Of a stretch of DNA of 40,819 nucleotides, positions 15,598 through 23,896 are shown piece by piece; within the stretch, counting starts at the first letter, position 1, and the number at the start of each line of letters is the position of its first letter. Location: NCBI GenBank assembly GCA_964440795.1, contig CAYTTQ010000020.1, positions 1 to 40,819 on the forward strand. Direction: 5' to 3'. This stretch comes from C00003060 sp964440795. Lineage in GTDB: Bacteria > Desulfobacterota > Desulfobacteria > Desulfobacterales > C00003060. The notes under the pieces are model-generated. The model was not told the origin of the DNA, did not search any database, and saw only the letters and a list, made by a program, of their open reading frames with translations. Both the position numbers and the translations under genes were made by a program.

Positions 15598-16827
15598 ATG
15601 ACAGACTGTTCAAATGTCCCGCCTGGCCGAGGGTGGTCGATCAGGTCTTCAAGAAACCTTTCACTGAGGGTTCTGCTAGGGATTGTCCTTGTGTTGGCGA
15701 GTGCGACTTCGTCGTTTTCGGGGCCATATCTGGATTCGGCTCATGGTAACAGTGCCTACGGGGTGAGCAGAAACAGGACGGCTGGTGTGGGCTACGCTGC
15801 GGGCAACTGTGCCCACTGTCACGAGCAACACGCCAGCCTGAACGGTGAACCGCTGGACAGTCTGAATCCCTACGCATTGTTTTACGATTTTGTCGTCACC
15901 CGGTGCAACCTGGTTTGTTATTGGTGTCACCGGGGGGTGAATGCCGAAGGTCAGGCCATCAACTTTAACTATCCCTACAGTGTTCGATTCGGGGGGGGAA
16001 CGGAACACTACGCTAATATCCGGGAGCAGTTTTGTAATACCGATTCAGAATTTGCCAATTGCGGGTCCAACCACGACCTGGGTGCCATACGCGTGGTGAT
16101 TGAGAACCGGTGGGGTTTTGGTTCCGAACCGGACCCTTGTGCCGCCTGTCACAACGTGCATCTCGCCCAAAGGAATTGGGAGGTGGAGTTCCAGGACGGA
16201 AAACTCAAGACGGCCATTTCCCGTCCTTCGGACCATGAGAGTCTCTGGGGGGACGATCCCGGTGAACGAATGGATTCCTACGATTACCAGGCACCGTTTT
16301 ACGGGAGTCCGGGAGACCCGAATTCAGGTCCGTTCGAGCCTGCGAACGATTCCATATCGGACGGGTCGAATATGCCGGACTATGTGACCTTCTGCATGGA
16401 CTGTCATGAATACCAGCAATATGACCCGATTCGTGGCCAGAATGTCAAGGCCATCGAATGGGGCGCCTCAGGGGATCGGCACGGGGCGTACCCGTCCAAT
16501 ACATGTGATCAGGGAGCGTCTTTCGAGGGTACCTTGAGACCCCCCTACGATGACACGACGAATTCCAACTACGTGCTTTCCTGCACGGATTGCCATGAGC
16601 CACACGGGTCGAAGCGAAGACTGCACCTGATCCGAAGATGGATCAACGGAGAACTGGTTGCAGAAGATACCGGCACGTGTGACGAACTCACGGATTGGAG
16701 CGCCGTTTGCGAAAGGTGCCATGATCTGGCCCCTGGCCATGAAGCCTGGGGGGGCTGTGATGTCTGTCATGGCCACAATGTGCGTTTCAGCGGAGCCGGT
16801 CCGTGTAACGGTGAGCCCGCCTTTTAG
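15598..16827 (+). CDS. Heptaheme c-type cytochrome, exported
   Basis: A 409-residue protein with a long N-terminal signal (basic to residue ~24, then LLGIVLVLASATSSFSG). Seven CXXCH heme sites are visible: CAHCH (71), CYWCH (107), CAACH (181), CMDCH (266), CTDCH (329), CERCH (371) and CDVCH (387). The spacing is wide, with several aromatic and acidic loops between sites, unlike compact cytochromes of the c3 or NrfH type. It probably acts in the periplasm or at the outer surface as an electron carrier. AAGGAT precedes the ATG, and a near-consensus sigma-54 promoter lies at 15501-15517. It is in the same orientation as the larger cytochrome at 18108, with a decayed gene between them. Confidence 0.92.
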   Translation: MTDCSNVPPGRGWSIRSSRNLSLRVLLGIVLVLASATSSFSGPYLDSAHGNSAYGVSRNRTAGVGYAAGNCAHCHEQHASLNGEPLDSLNPYALFYDFVVTRCNLVCYWCHRGVNAEGQAINFNYPYSVRFGGGTEHYANIREQFCNTDSEFANCGSNHDLGAIRVVIENRWGFGSEPDPCAACHNVHLAQRNWEVEFQDGKLKTAISRPSDHESLWGDDPGERMDSYDYQAPFYGSPGDPNSGPFEPANDSISDGSNMPDYVTFCMDCHEYQQYDPIRGQNVKAIEWGASGDRHGAYPSNTCDQGASFEGTLRPPYDDTTNSNYVLSCTDCHEPHGSKRRLHLIRRWINGELVAEDTGTCDELTDWSAVCERCHDLAPGHEAWGGCDVCHGHNVRFSGAGPCNGEPAF

Positions 16828-16844
16828 CCGGCATTACACGCCTT

Positions 16845-16866
16845 TTCTCCCTTCGGAGGGTTTTTA
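16845..16866 (+). terminator. Probable terminator after the heptaheme cytochrome
   Basis: A short stem, TTCTCC with GGAGGG (two G-U pairs), and a CTTC loop are followed directly by TTTTT. It lies 17 nt after the stop codon. The stem is short, so strength is uncertain. Confidence 0.55.
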
Positions 16867-17047
16867 AGCCGCATGGCAGCTTGCAACACGTCCGGTTGCC
16901 TCGCTGTGCGACTTCTTTTGCCACATTATTGAAATTCTTTTCACACCCTCAAAACGCAACCCCCTCTCAAGTATCACGAGTGTTTCGTATAACCATATGT
17001 AACTGTTAGAATAAACACCGACATGGCCACTAAGCCGGAGGGGCACG

Positions 17048-17532
17048 ATTTTCGCACAGTATGCATATCGGGTTCCACCGGGTCATCCGTTCGTCCCGAG
17101 CGCCGGTGATTGGTCCAAGGGAGCGGTGGGTCTTAAGATGCTCGAGGATGACGTTCAGTGGGGGCCGGCCTTTATCGCCTTAAACTCAGGCTGGACCGGG
17201 TCGAGTTCAATGCGGATACCGATACCTATAGCAAGTACCGCCTGGAAGGTGTGGCACCTTGTCCTGCTGGTCGTTCTCGGAAGACGGAGGATATGGCGGC
17301 CGTTTCAGCCTGTTCACTATGGACGGGTCGAAGATTCCAAAGGCGAGTTTTAATGCATTCAAGCTCTTCATATGAGGTCTATCTGGTTGATGGAAATCAT
17401 TCCAACAGCTATTACGGTTCGGGACCTGACCTGGAGATAATAGAAAGCGGAACCGGGAGTGGGGATTTCATGACGACCATGGACTTGGATGTTTACGGGG
17501 TGGTCTTGGTGGAACTCGGGCAAGGTGCTTAA
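17048..17532 (+). pseudogene. Frameshifted relict of a glycosidase-like (GH39-type C terminus) gene
   Basis: Protein-like segments occur in order in three different frames. First comes GHPFVPSAGDWSKGAVGLKM to about 17180; then RLDRVEFNADTDTYSKYRLE to about 17255; then CWSFSEDGGYGGRFSLFTMD and SKIPKASFNAFKLF to about 17370; and finally VYLVDGNHSNSYYGSGPDLE through VYGVVLVEL to 17532. The W-[ST]-F-S-[ED]…G-[RG]-F-[GS]-L-[FL]-T-x-D-G…PK-x-[SA]-[FY]-x-AF-[KR]-L pattern is typical of the end of the catalytic barrel of GH39-like beta-glycosidases, with a beta-sandwich after it. At least three frameshifts make it non-functional unless there are sequencing errors. A GH-like intact gene is at 34397. 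Confidence 0.5.
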
Positions 17533-18107
17533 GGCGGGAGTCATCTGGGCAGTTTCTGCCCCACATGGCGTTCCATTTCCCATAAATGGAATTTTTTTTC
17601 ACATGTGTAGCTTTTGTTGTCCAGCCAGGCTCCATATGGCCGGAAGTTTTCTCGATGTCATAGGCGTATAAGATCTGGATATAAATAGAAAACAATGAAA
17701 TGCATGGTCTTGATGCTCCGATGTTGCCCATTTAGCATGCTTCTTGCAGCGCTAAAAGGCGTGCCGTTTGGTCGGGGGTTGAAATGCTAGATTCTCATGA
17801 ATCAAGCGGATCGGAAGGTAGGTGGCGGCGAGGTGCAAAGGGGTAACAATGCCGGTGCCCGGACGAACGCCGAGGTTGGTGATTTTTTCATGTACTGCTG
17901 TTACTTGTGAAGGAGGGAGTGAAGTCTGATTCAATGCGGGAGTAAGGTTAGTATGGTGAGCCGGATTGTAAATCCATAACATGCAAAAACCTTGAAAGAA
18001 CGAGGGGACAAAAGGAGGTGATTGAGTCAAGCATTCGGGAGTGTGGTTTTCCAAGAGGAACTCTGATGTGATGTAGACGATTAAGGGAGGATGAAAGGAG
18101 GAGAATT
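17533..18107 (+). other. Non-coding leader region before the large cytochrome
   Basis: No credible gene was found. A weak sigma-54-like site, TAGCATGCTTCTTGCA, is at 17733-17748; the spacing is right, but -24 has AG in place of GG. The next 350 nt contain several purine-rich AGGAGG-like runs (near 17911, 18013 and 18096). Only the last, AAGGAGG at about 18096, is at proper distance from the cytochrome GTG at 18108. Confidence 0.3.
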
Positions 18108-20300
18108 GTGAATAACAAACGCAAGATTTTTATGGGAGCAACGGTCCTGGTGTTGCTTGCCACAGTGGGGTTGTCCTGGGCCTTCACGCCGGACAAGATC
18201 TACAATAGGCCGACCCCGCTGATGGACTATGTTCCCCAGGAAATCGGCATCGGTGACTACCTGTATTCGAGCGTTGGAGAAACCGATTGCCGTTTTTGTC
18301 ACGGGGCGAGTACGGCGGACAGGCACCATTATTCAGAGCTGGCTTTGACCGGGTATTGTACGCCCTGCCACGAAATCATGTCGACGGAACCTTATGTGGC
18401 GGTAACCAGAGACTGTACAACGTCCGGCTGCCATAGCGGTGCGGACCTGGGTCCGGCCGATGCGGCGGGAACCCCGCCGAACGGCTGGCACCATTACACG
18501 CAGGAATCCGACGTGGATCAGTGCATCGCCTGTCACGACCCCGGGCTTTTGGACCGGGTCGTGGATGATGACTATGTCCCGTTTGCCCAGTATCCGCCGT
18601 CGGTGGTCACCCCCACGCCGTTTTCCTGTGAAAACTGCCACTGGGAACAACCGGTCATTGCCAACACCACGTCAACCGGCTGGCAAAACGGAGATCCTCA
18701 GGCCAACAACCCACACAATTTGGGGGAAATGGCCGACGCTGGTCATCCGTCCACCTTCGATCACAATGATCCGTACACCGCGTACAGCATGACCGGATCG
18801 ACGGCCGGTGATTGGAACGATTATTTTGAATACGGCAAAAAGATCGAAAGCAATTTTGACACGCACCACATGCTCTTTAACGGCAATGTCTCAACGGATT
18901 GTCAACGGTGTCACTCCGCGGATCCGGATTCGCCGAGCTGGGATCCTTACAACGAGGAGCTGATCCGGTACTGCGAGACCTGTCACGACATCGCCACCCT
19001 GCACGCCATCGAACCCCATGTGGGTACGGGCGGAACCGGTGATCCGCCGGCGGTACGGGGCTGGGAGGCCGTGGGGTTCCATGTGCCCGATGAGAGCAAT
19101 GTCGATACCACCGATTATCCGCCCGAGGTGTACGGCGAATTCAGCGCCAATGAGCAATGTATGGGCTGTCACGGCGACGACCTGCCCACCTGGATGCCTG
19201 AAGCGCCCGAAGACGTGGGAGTGATCACGGACGTCACGCCGCAAATCATCGCCTGCGACGGGTATGTGACCCTGACGGGTAACCACTTTGGCGACGAGCA
19301 CACGAGCGCCAGATCCGTCCAGATCCGGCCGACCTCGGGCACTGTGTGGTCTACGGTGCCGATTCTGTCCTGGACCAGCACCCAGATCGAGTTCCAGGTT
19401 CCCTGCTGGGTCTACGCCACGGGTAGCTACAAGGTGGTCGTAGTAACTGAAATTGGAAACAGCAACGTGGAGAACTTTGTCATTGAGAGCGGTGCCACGG
19501 TAACGGGCATTTCGCCGAGCACGGGGCTTTGCCGAGAGGACATCACCGTAAGTGGGTCCGACTTTGGCTCGTCGCAGGATGGCGTTTTGGGTAGCTCGGG
19601 TGTCGTTAAGGTGGTCCAGTTCGTGGCCTCGTCCGGCACGTACCAGGCCACGGTCTATGGTGCCTGGGGTTCGAGCAGCTTCAAGGTGCGCTTCGGCGAT
19701 CTGTTTGAAGATCTCGACGGGGACTTCATTCGCGATACTGCAAGTGAACCGTTGCTGCGGCAGTGCGAGTCGTTGGCCCTGGGCACCTATTCGGTGTACG
19801 TGAGGAGCATTGTGTACGAAGACAACGATGGTTCCGGCGGTTATACGGATGGCGACACGATCGAGCAGACCACCATCAGTGATCCGGTATACTTCACGCT
19901 GGAAAACGGGCTGGCGCTCTACGCGGTGTTTCCGAACCAGATCGAGCGGTCCCACTGGTGTGAAACCATGGGGGATGGCTTCGGCGATGAAGACACGATC
20001 TGTGAAGCCGGCGAGCCCTGCTACGCCCAGAACTCGCTTATCAAGATCTACGGCTGGGGTTTTGGCCCGACCCAAGGTGATGGGAAGGTCTTTGTCGGTA
20101 CGGGCTCCATGTACCCCAATTCGGGTGTTGAGCTGACTCGGGTGGTATGGACGAATCTTTTGATCAAGGCCTATGTGGATGTGCCGATAGGCGCCAAAGG
20201 GTTGAATCTCTGGGTCTGGGTGCAAAAGAACGGTGAGAACACCGACCTGTCTTACGGCTATCCGCAGCTCAAGATCTTAAATACGGAGACCTGTAACTAA
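18108..20300 (+). CDS. Large multiheme cytochrome c with IPT/TIG-type domains
   Basis: A 730-residue exported protein. It starts with GTG behind AAGGAGG, and a signal peptide covers residues 1-26 (VLVLLATVGLSWA). The N-terminal half has seven CXXCH sites: CRFCH (61), CTPCH (84), CIACH (139), CENCH (174), CQRCH (265), CETCH (289) and CMGCH (351). It also has one CX4CH site, CTTSGCH (103-109), so eight hemes are possible. From ~372 on there are three Ig-like IPT/TIG-type units: ITDVTPQIIACDGYVTLTGN near 370-462, ATVTGISPSTGLCREDITVS near 463-600, and FPNQIERSHW to the end. Proteins with this architecture are known as outer-surface electron carriers in Desulfobacterota and relatives. Surface exposure and partner identity are inferred. 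A stem-loop at 20330 and a separate relict gene follow. Confidence 0.9.
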   Translation: MNNKRKIFMGATVLVLLATVGLSWAFTPDKIYNRPTPLMDYVPQEIGIGDYLYSSVGETDCRFCHGASTADRHHYSELALTGYCTPCHEIMSTEPYVAVTRDCTTSGCHSGADLGPADAAGTPPNGWHHYTQESDVDQCIACHDPGLLDRVVDDDYVPFAQYPPSVVTPTPFSCENCHWEQPVIANTTSTGWQNGDPQANNPHNLGEMADAGHPSTFDHNDPYTAYSMTGSTAGDWNDYFEYGKKIESNFDTHHMLFNGNVSTDCQRCHSADPDSPSWDPYNEELIRYCETCHDIATLHAIEPHVGTGGTGDPPAVRGWEAVGFHVPDESNVDTTDYPPEVYGEFSANEQCMGCHGDDLPTWMPEAPEDVGVITDVTPQIIACDGYVTLTGNHFGDEHTSARSVQIRPTSGTVWSTVPILSWTSTQIEFQVPCWVYATGSYKVVVVTEIGNSNVENFVIESGATVTGISPSTGLCREDITVSGSDFGSSQDGVLGSSGVVKVVQFVASSGTYQATVYGAWGSSSFKVRFGDLFEDLDGDFIRDTASEPLLRQCESLALGTYSVYVRSIVYEDNDGSGGYTDGDTIEQTTISDPVYFTLENGLALYAVFPNQIERSHWCETMGDGFGDEDTICEAGEPCYAQNSLIKIYGWGFGPTQGDGKVFVGTGSMYPNSGVELTRVVWTNLLIKAYVDVPIGAKGLNLWVWVQKNGENTDLSYGYPQLKILNTETCN

Positions 20301-20329
20301 TAGACTAATAGAGAAAATCGAGCCAATAG

Positions 20330-20357
20330 GCGGAGAGGGGGCATTTCCCCTCTCTGC
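20330..20357 (+). terminator. Stem-loop after the large cytochrome
   Basis: An 11-bp stem (GCGGAGAGGGG with CCCCTCTCTGC, one G-U) has a 6-nt loop, 30 nt after the stop. The 3' side is followed by an A-run and not a T-run, so it may act as a processing or mRNA-stability structure rather than a classical terminator. Confidence 0.45.
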
Positions 20358-20413
20358 CCACAAAAAAACACTCAAGAAAACGACCTCTATTTTCAAAATG
20401 AGGTAATAAAATA

Positions 20414-20855
20414 ATGAAGATTACCAGAAGGCAGTTTTTGCAGTACTGCACCGCATCTGCGGCAGCGCTGGGCCTGAGCCAAACCGACCTGTTGGAGTTG
20501 GAAAAGGCCCTCGCCGCCGACGTCTGTGGCTGTGAGGATATGGGGTCCCACATGTCATCTGGATGCAGGACAGTCTTGCGGTGGCTGGACATTGAGCATC
20601 CTGAATCGAATGCAAACAGACTATCCGCCCGCCGCCGAGTTGCTCTCCGATTCAAGCTGGACGTGGACGCCCATGCCGCTGGACGGAACCACTTCGGCTC
20701 CCGGCGCCCCGATTCAGGAATCGTCGATCTGCTCGTCGGTAATGCCGTGGGCCTGCGCGGTTCACCTGGTCAAGAAGAACGATAAGGGTGAAACGGTGGA
20801 GGAAAGCCATGTCACCGTAGATCCGGCACCGACTTCGGGCTGGTTTTGGCTTTAA
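20414..20855 (+). pseudogene. Decayed [NiFe]-hydrogenase small subunit-like gene start
   Basis: ATG at 20414 with GAGG upstream encodes a Tat leader, MKITRRQFLQYCTASAAALG, continuing to EKALAAD. Then the reading changes frame: a short third frame gives VIWMQD near 20558, and the frame open to 20855 gives GQSCGGWTLSILNRMQTDYP. The series VIWMQ…GQSCGG-TLSILNR matches the start of a hydrogenase small subunit, VIW-x-x-G-Q-x-C-x-G-C, with Trp now in place of the second cluster cysteine. The last ~70 residues do not resemble a hydrogenase. Two frameshifts and the lost cysteine mark it as a relict, perhaps a fusion. Its leader is nearly identical to the orphan leader at 11416. Confidence 0.55.
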
Positions 20856-20884
20856 TCATTAACCTGTTAACCAATTAGAATGGA

Positions 20885-20922
20885 GGAGGGGGCTTTTTTG
20901 TGCCCCCTCCTTTATGTTTTTT
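20885..20922 (+). terminator. Strong Rho-independent terminator
   Basis: A perfect 9-bp G/C-rich stem (GGAGGGGGC with GCCCCCTCC) and an 8-nt loop are followed by TTTATGTTTTTT. It lies 30 nt after the relict hydrogenase frame and closes the cytochrome region. Confidence 0.88.
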
Positions 20923-21389
20923 AACGTGTTCACCGGCGCAAAGGGCGCGGAGAGAGGATAATATTTCCATACGGTCGAAGATCCCGCAACAAATTGCACG
21001 GGACCTTCAATTGGACTGAACAGGCAGATTATTCGTTGCCTTTTACCTAAAGTTAGAAACATGTCAGAATGAGCTCAAAAGCAATGCTGGCCAGTATTTC
21101 AGCGTGTTTTGAGCGATATCGTCGAATTCACTCTTGGTGGCATCCAGCGAAGGGGGAAGAACATCCATGTTTCTTACCCTTCGGGAAAGCCGAGTATACT
21201 GCATTTCCCCGTTTACACGGGATCTTGCGAGCCGCGTTGCCCGTCCGCCGTACAAGACTTTGGCAGGCGCGGGTTAAGGGTTTGGCGTAGCGTAGCGGAG
21301 ATCCCGCGGCCGGGGCATCTGCAGCATCCTCGACTTTTGCAACGTTAGGGTTTAGATATGGATGCCGGTTACTGGTTTAAATTGCCAAT
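20923..21389. other. Region without a recognisable gene
   Basis: Several short frames occur on both strands. A plus-strand stretch near 21109-21230 (MSDIVEFTLGGIQRRGKNIH) has protein-like composition but no family match, no good start signal and a poor continuation, so a decayed gene is possible. No promoter or RNA element was recognised. Confidence 0.3.
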
Positions 21390-21632
21390 TCAGGGCTCCG
21401 GAGCTTCGTCGGGACGTTTTCCGGTGATATGAAGTGCAGGGGCCATTTCCTGGCATGAAAACTCCCATAGTCCCGCGTTGGCTTTGGCATGCTCGATCGT
21501 CATACTGACGAGATTCCCTTCCGGATCAATATCTACGTATATATTTTCGCTTATCTCTTTCGTCTCATAAATTTCTCTGTCCACAAGCTCAATGTGGGCC
21601 GTGTCCATGTCTGAAAAATATTTGACTTTCAT
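21390..21632 (-). CDS. DUF2283 family small protein
   Basis: An 80-residue protein starting MKVKYFSDMDTAHIEL, continuing with EISENIYVDIDPEGNLVSMT. This is the DUF2283 pattern (short YxxxxDxxxI strands, then the D-x-x-G-x-[LV]-V-x-[IM] strand). The chosen start at 21632 is preceded by AAAGGAAAG; an upstream in-frame start at 21689 would add 19 residues unlike the family. Members are cytoplasmic, often toxin-antitoxin-adjacent or stand-alone, with no established function. It is divergent from the isomerase gene at 21712. Confidence 0.8.
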   Translation of the reverse strand: MKVKYFSDMDTAHIELVDREIYETKEISENIYVDIDPEGNLVSMTIEHAKANAGLWEFSCQEMAPALHITGKRPDEAPEP

Positions 21633-21711
21633 CTTTCCTTTGGCATAAATAATGCTAAAATTTTTAAGGCAATAACTGATGATCAACAACTGAAAGGGAG
21701 GCCGATATCAC

Positions 21712-23370
21712 ATGAAGGTATTTGGATCGAAAGCGGTGTTTATCTTCTCTGTTTTTCTCTTATGTATGATGGGCTGTGGCGAAAAGCGGCCGGCGCCGGC
21801 GAATCAGGAAGCGGATACGATAACAAAAAAAGGGGTGGAGAAGATCCCGGAGGACGCCGTTGCCCTAGTGGGGGGAGAGGCCATTCTGGAGGCCGACATC
21901 GATGCGGTTTCCGAGCGCATTCCGGAGCGAAGCCGTGAAAGGCTGCGGATGAGAACCGTTTACTATCTAACCGACACGGAGGTGTACGCCCGAGAGGCTC
22001 GAGAAATGGGTCTCCACGAAGATCCGGAATTTCAGCGGGAAATGAAACGGAGGCGGAAGGAGATTCTCAGCAGGGCCTTTCTTTCCCGAGGAGTCGAACC
22101 GAATATTGAACCCACCGAGGCGGAAATCAGGGAGTATTACGATACCCGCACGGATGAATTCGTGGTTCCCGAAGGCCGGGAGGTGCAGCGAATCCGGGTA
22201 GTGAAGAAGGAAGATGCACAAAAGGCACTTAAGGCCCTGGAGGACGGTGGTACGTTTTTAGAAGTCGCCCGGCAATGGTCGAGGCTGGATCAACTGAGGG
22301 ACAGAGACAAGAAGGAATGGCTGTATCGAAAGCGAATAGATCCGGCGCTTGAAGAGGCCGTTTTTGCCGTCGATGTGGGCGCGGTGAGCGGTGTTGTACA
22401 GACGGAAAACGAATATCAAGTCGTCAAGGTCCTGGGGACCAGTGAAGAGAATTTGATCCCCTTTGAAGACGTCAAGTCCCGGATCCGTTTCCGGTTGATG
22501 CAGCGAAACAAGCGGGAAATGATTCACGATTATTATCAAAGAGCTGCGGTGGAACATACCCCCGGGGAAGGGATTCTGGTGAAGGTGGGAGACACGGTCT
22601 TCGAGGAGGCCCTGATCGCGGACATCCTGGCCCGGGCCGAAGAAGGTGAAAGAGGAAAGCTCAAGAAGCGGTGGACGCAGTATTTCATCGAAACCACCGT
22701 GTTTTCCCAGGAGGCGGAAAAGGCGGGACTGGAGGATGATCCTCAGATTGCGCGCCAGATCCGCTGGAAGCAGGCCGATGTTTTGGCCGATGCCTACCGA
22801 AAACGGGTTGTGGAAAAACACGCCAAGATTACCGACGATGACATTGCTGAAGAATATGAGGGCAACTTGGATGCCTTCGAACGGCCCCTGCACTTGAAAC
22901 TGGCATTGATTGTCGTGGACACCCGGGAGGAGGCCGACAATGTTCGAGGAAGAGTAGGCAAGGGCATGCCCTTTAGTGTCTTGGCCCGGGAGACCTCGGT
23001 GCATCCGTCCGCCGAGGAAGGGGGGGGTGTCGAGTGGTCCGAACCGGGGGATGTCGATCCTGTCATTGAAAAGGTGGCTGTCGGGCTGCAGGAAGGTCAG
23101 GTCAGCGATGTTCTGGCGTTGGAAGATCAGCAGTATGGGGTCGTCAAACTGATCGAGAAACGCGGGGCACCCCAGTCCCTTGAGGAAGTCAAACCCCGGA
23201 TCAAGATGGTTTTGCATCGAAAGCGAATGGAGAACCAGCGAAAGAAATACTACGAGAAGTGGAATGTCAAGATCCTTGCCGGTCCCGCCCCTGTGCAAGA
23301 AGGGTTGGAGAAAGATGAGGAGGATATGTCTGGAGCCACTGCGCCGGAAGGAGAAAAGGAACAGGGTTAA
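21712..23370 (+). CDS. Lipoprotein peptidyl-prolyl cis-trans isomerase with tandem parvulin units
   Basis: A 552-residue protein. The signal ends at a lipobox, LLCMMGC, with the lipidated cysteine at 22. The body repeats a SurA-like plan twice: a helical chaperone part (residues ~50-145) and a divergent parvulin unit (~150-245, from EVQRIRVVKKEDAQK to VVQTENEYQVVKVLG), then a second helical part (~280-390) and a clearer parvulin unit (~393-500, LHLKLALIVVDTREEADNVR, PFSVLARETSVHPSAEEGGG, LALEDQQYGVVKLIEKRG). The Glu-rich tail is probably disordered. GGGAGG precedes the ATG. Prolyl isomerases of this type (SurA, PrsA, EpsD) assist folding outside the cytoplasm and occur beside both extracellular cytochrome genes and EPS loci, so it may serve either neighbour here. 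Confidence 0.88.
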   Translation: MKVFGSKAVFIFSVFLLCMMGCGEKRPAPANQEADTITKKGVEKIPEDAVALVGGEAILEADIDAVSERIPERSRERLRMRTVYYLTDTEVYAREAREMGLHEDPEFQREMKRRRKEILSRAFLSRGVEPNIEPTEAEIREYYDTRTDEFVVPEGREVQRIRVVKKEDAQKALKALEDGGTFLEVARQWSRLDQLRDRDKKEWLYRKRIDPALEEAVFAVDVGAVSGVVQTENEYQVVKVLGTSEENLIPFEDVKSRIRFRLMQRNKREMIHDYYQRAAVEHTPGEGILVKVGDTVFEEALIADILARAEEGERGKLKKRWTQYFIETTVFSQEAEKAGLEDDPQIARQIRWKQADVLADAYRKRVVEKHAKITDDDIAEEYEGNLDAFERPLHLKLALIVVDTREEADNVRGRVGKGMPFSVLARETSVHPSAEEGGGVEWSEPGDVDPVIEKVAVGLQEGQVSDVLALEDQQYGVVKLIEKRGAPQSLEEVKPRIKMVLHRKRMENQRKKYYEKWNVKILAGPAPVQEGLEKDEEDMSGATAPEGEKEQG

Positions 23371-23896
23371 GCGTTTTTCCATACGCCTGTGTGTGAAAAA
23401 CAGTTCTTCTTCGCCGCCGGTCCGGGTCTGGCCCAATGGTGGGCCGGGAGAACTCACCGGTTTCTACGCTACGTGCCGGGTTGATTTTGCTAACCAATTG
23501 TAAGGTATGCATATTACGATCTTAACTGGGGGGGCTTTGCTCCCGTCCTTACCCCTCGCTCCACTTGAATTGCCGGGAAACCTCCTCTTGTCGAGCTGAA
23601 ACGTGAGAAGGGTGAGAACACTTTTTCCCAAAAAGGGCATTCATTTTCATATTCTCGCCCTGCTGTACCCATCCCGCCCGAATTAGGGACTCTACAAAAC
23701 CGCATAATGTCAACTGCTTATGTCTCAAGGGCCGAAAAAGGCCGTCCATTTTGGGCTTGCCTTATGGTGGCATGTTTCTTGTTTGTCAGTGAGAGGAGGA
23801 GATGGCGATATTGCGCCCCGCATGTTGGTGATGGATCGCTGGTTTCGACATGCCATCACCTTATACGTCTTTACCGGATGAGACTGGAGACCAAAC
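23371..23896. other. Intergenic region ahead of the EPS locus
   Basis: No convincing gene was found. A hairpin-capable GGCCCAATGGTGGGCC lies near 23439-23454 without a T-run. The minus-strand frame at 23549-23749 has protein-like stretches (RHKQLTLCGFVESLIRAGWV) but no recognised family. A sigma-54-like promoter is at 23768-23783. Confidence 0.4.
23768..23783 (+). promoter_or_regulatory. Sigma-54-like promoter of the EPS locus
   Basis: TGGCATGTTTCTTGTT fits TGGCACG-N4-TTGCW with two changes and exact -24/-12 spacing. It lies in non-coding DNA, 114 nt upstream of the initiating glycosyltransferase start at 23897. Sigma-54-dependent control of EPS loci is known from other Proteobacteria. Confidence 0.55.

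Noticed and set aside
18891..20225. Long 444-codon minus-strand frame opposite the large cytochrome
   Set aside because: The His/Arg/Gly-rich composition is typical of the antisense of a GC-rich gene, and the plus strand encodes clear heme motifs and a signal peptide.
22258..23457. 399-codon minus-strand frame opposite the isomerase gene
   Set aside because: It is a shadow: Phe/His/Leu-rich, no domain, and the plus strand has a lipobox and parvulin motifs.
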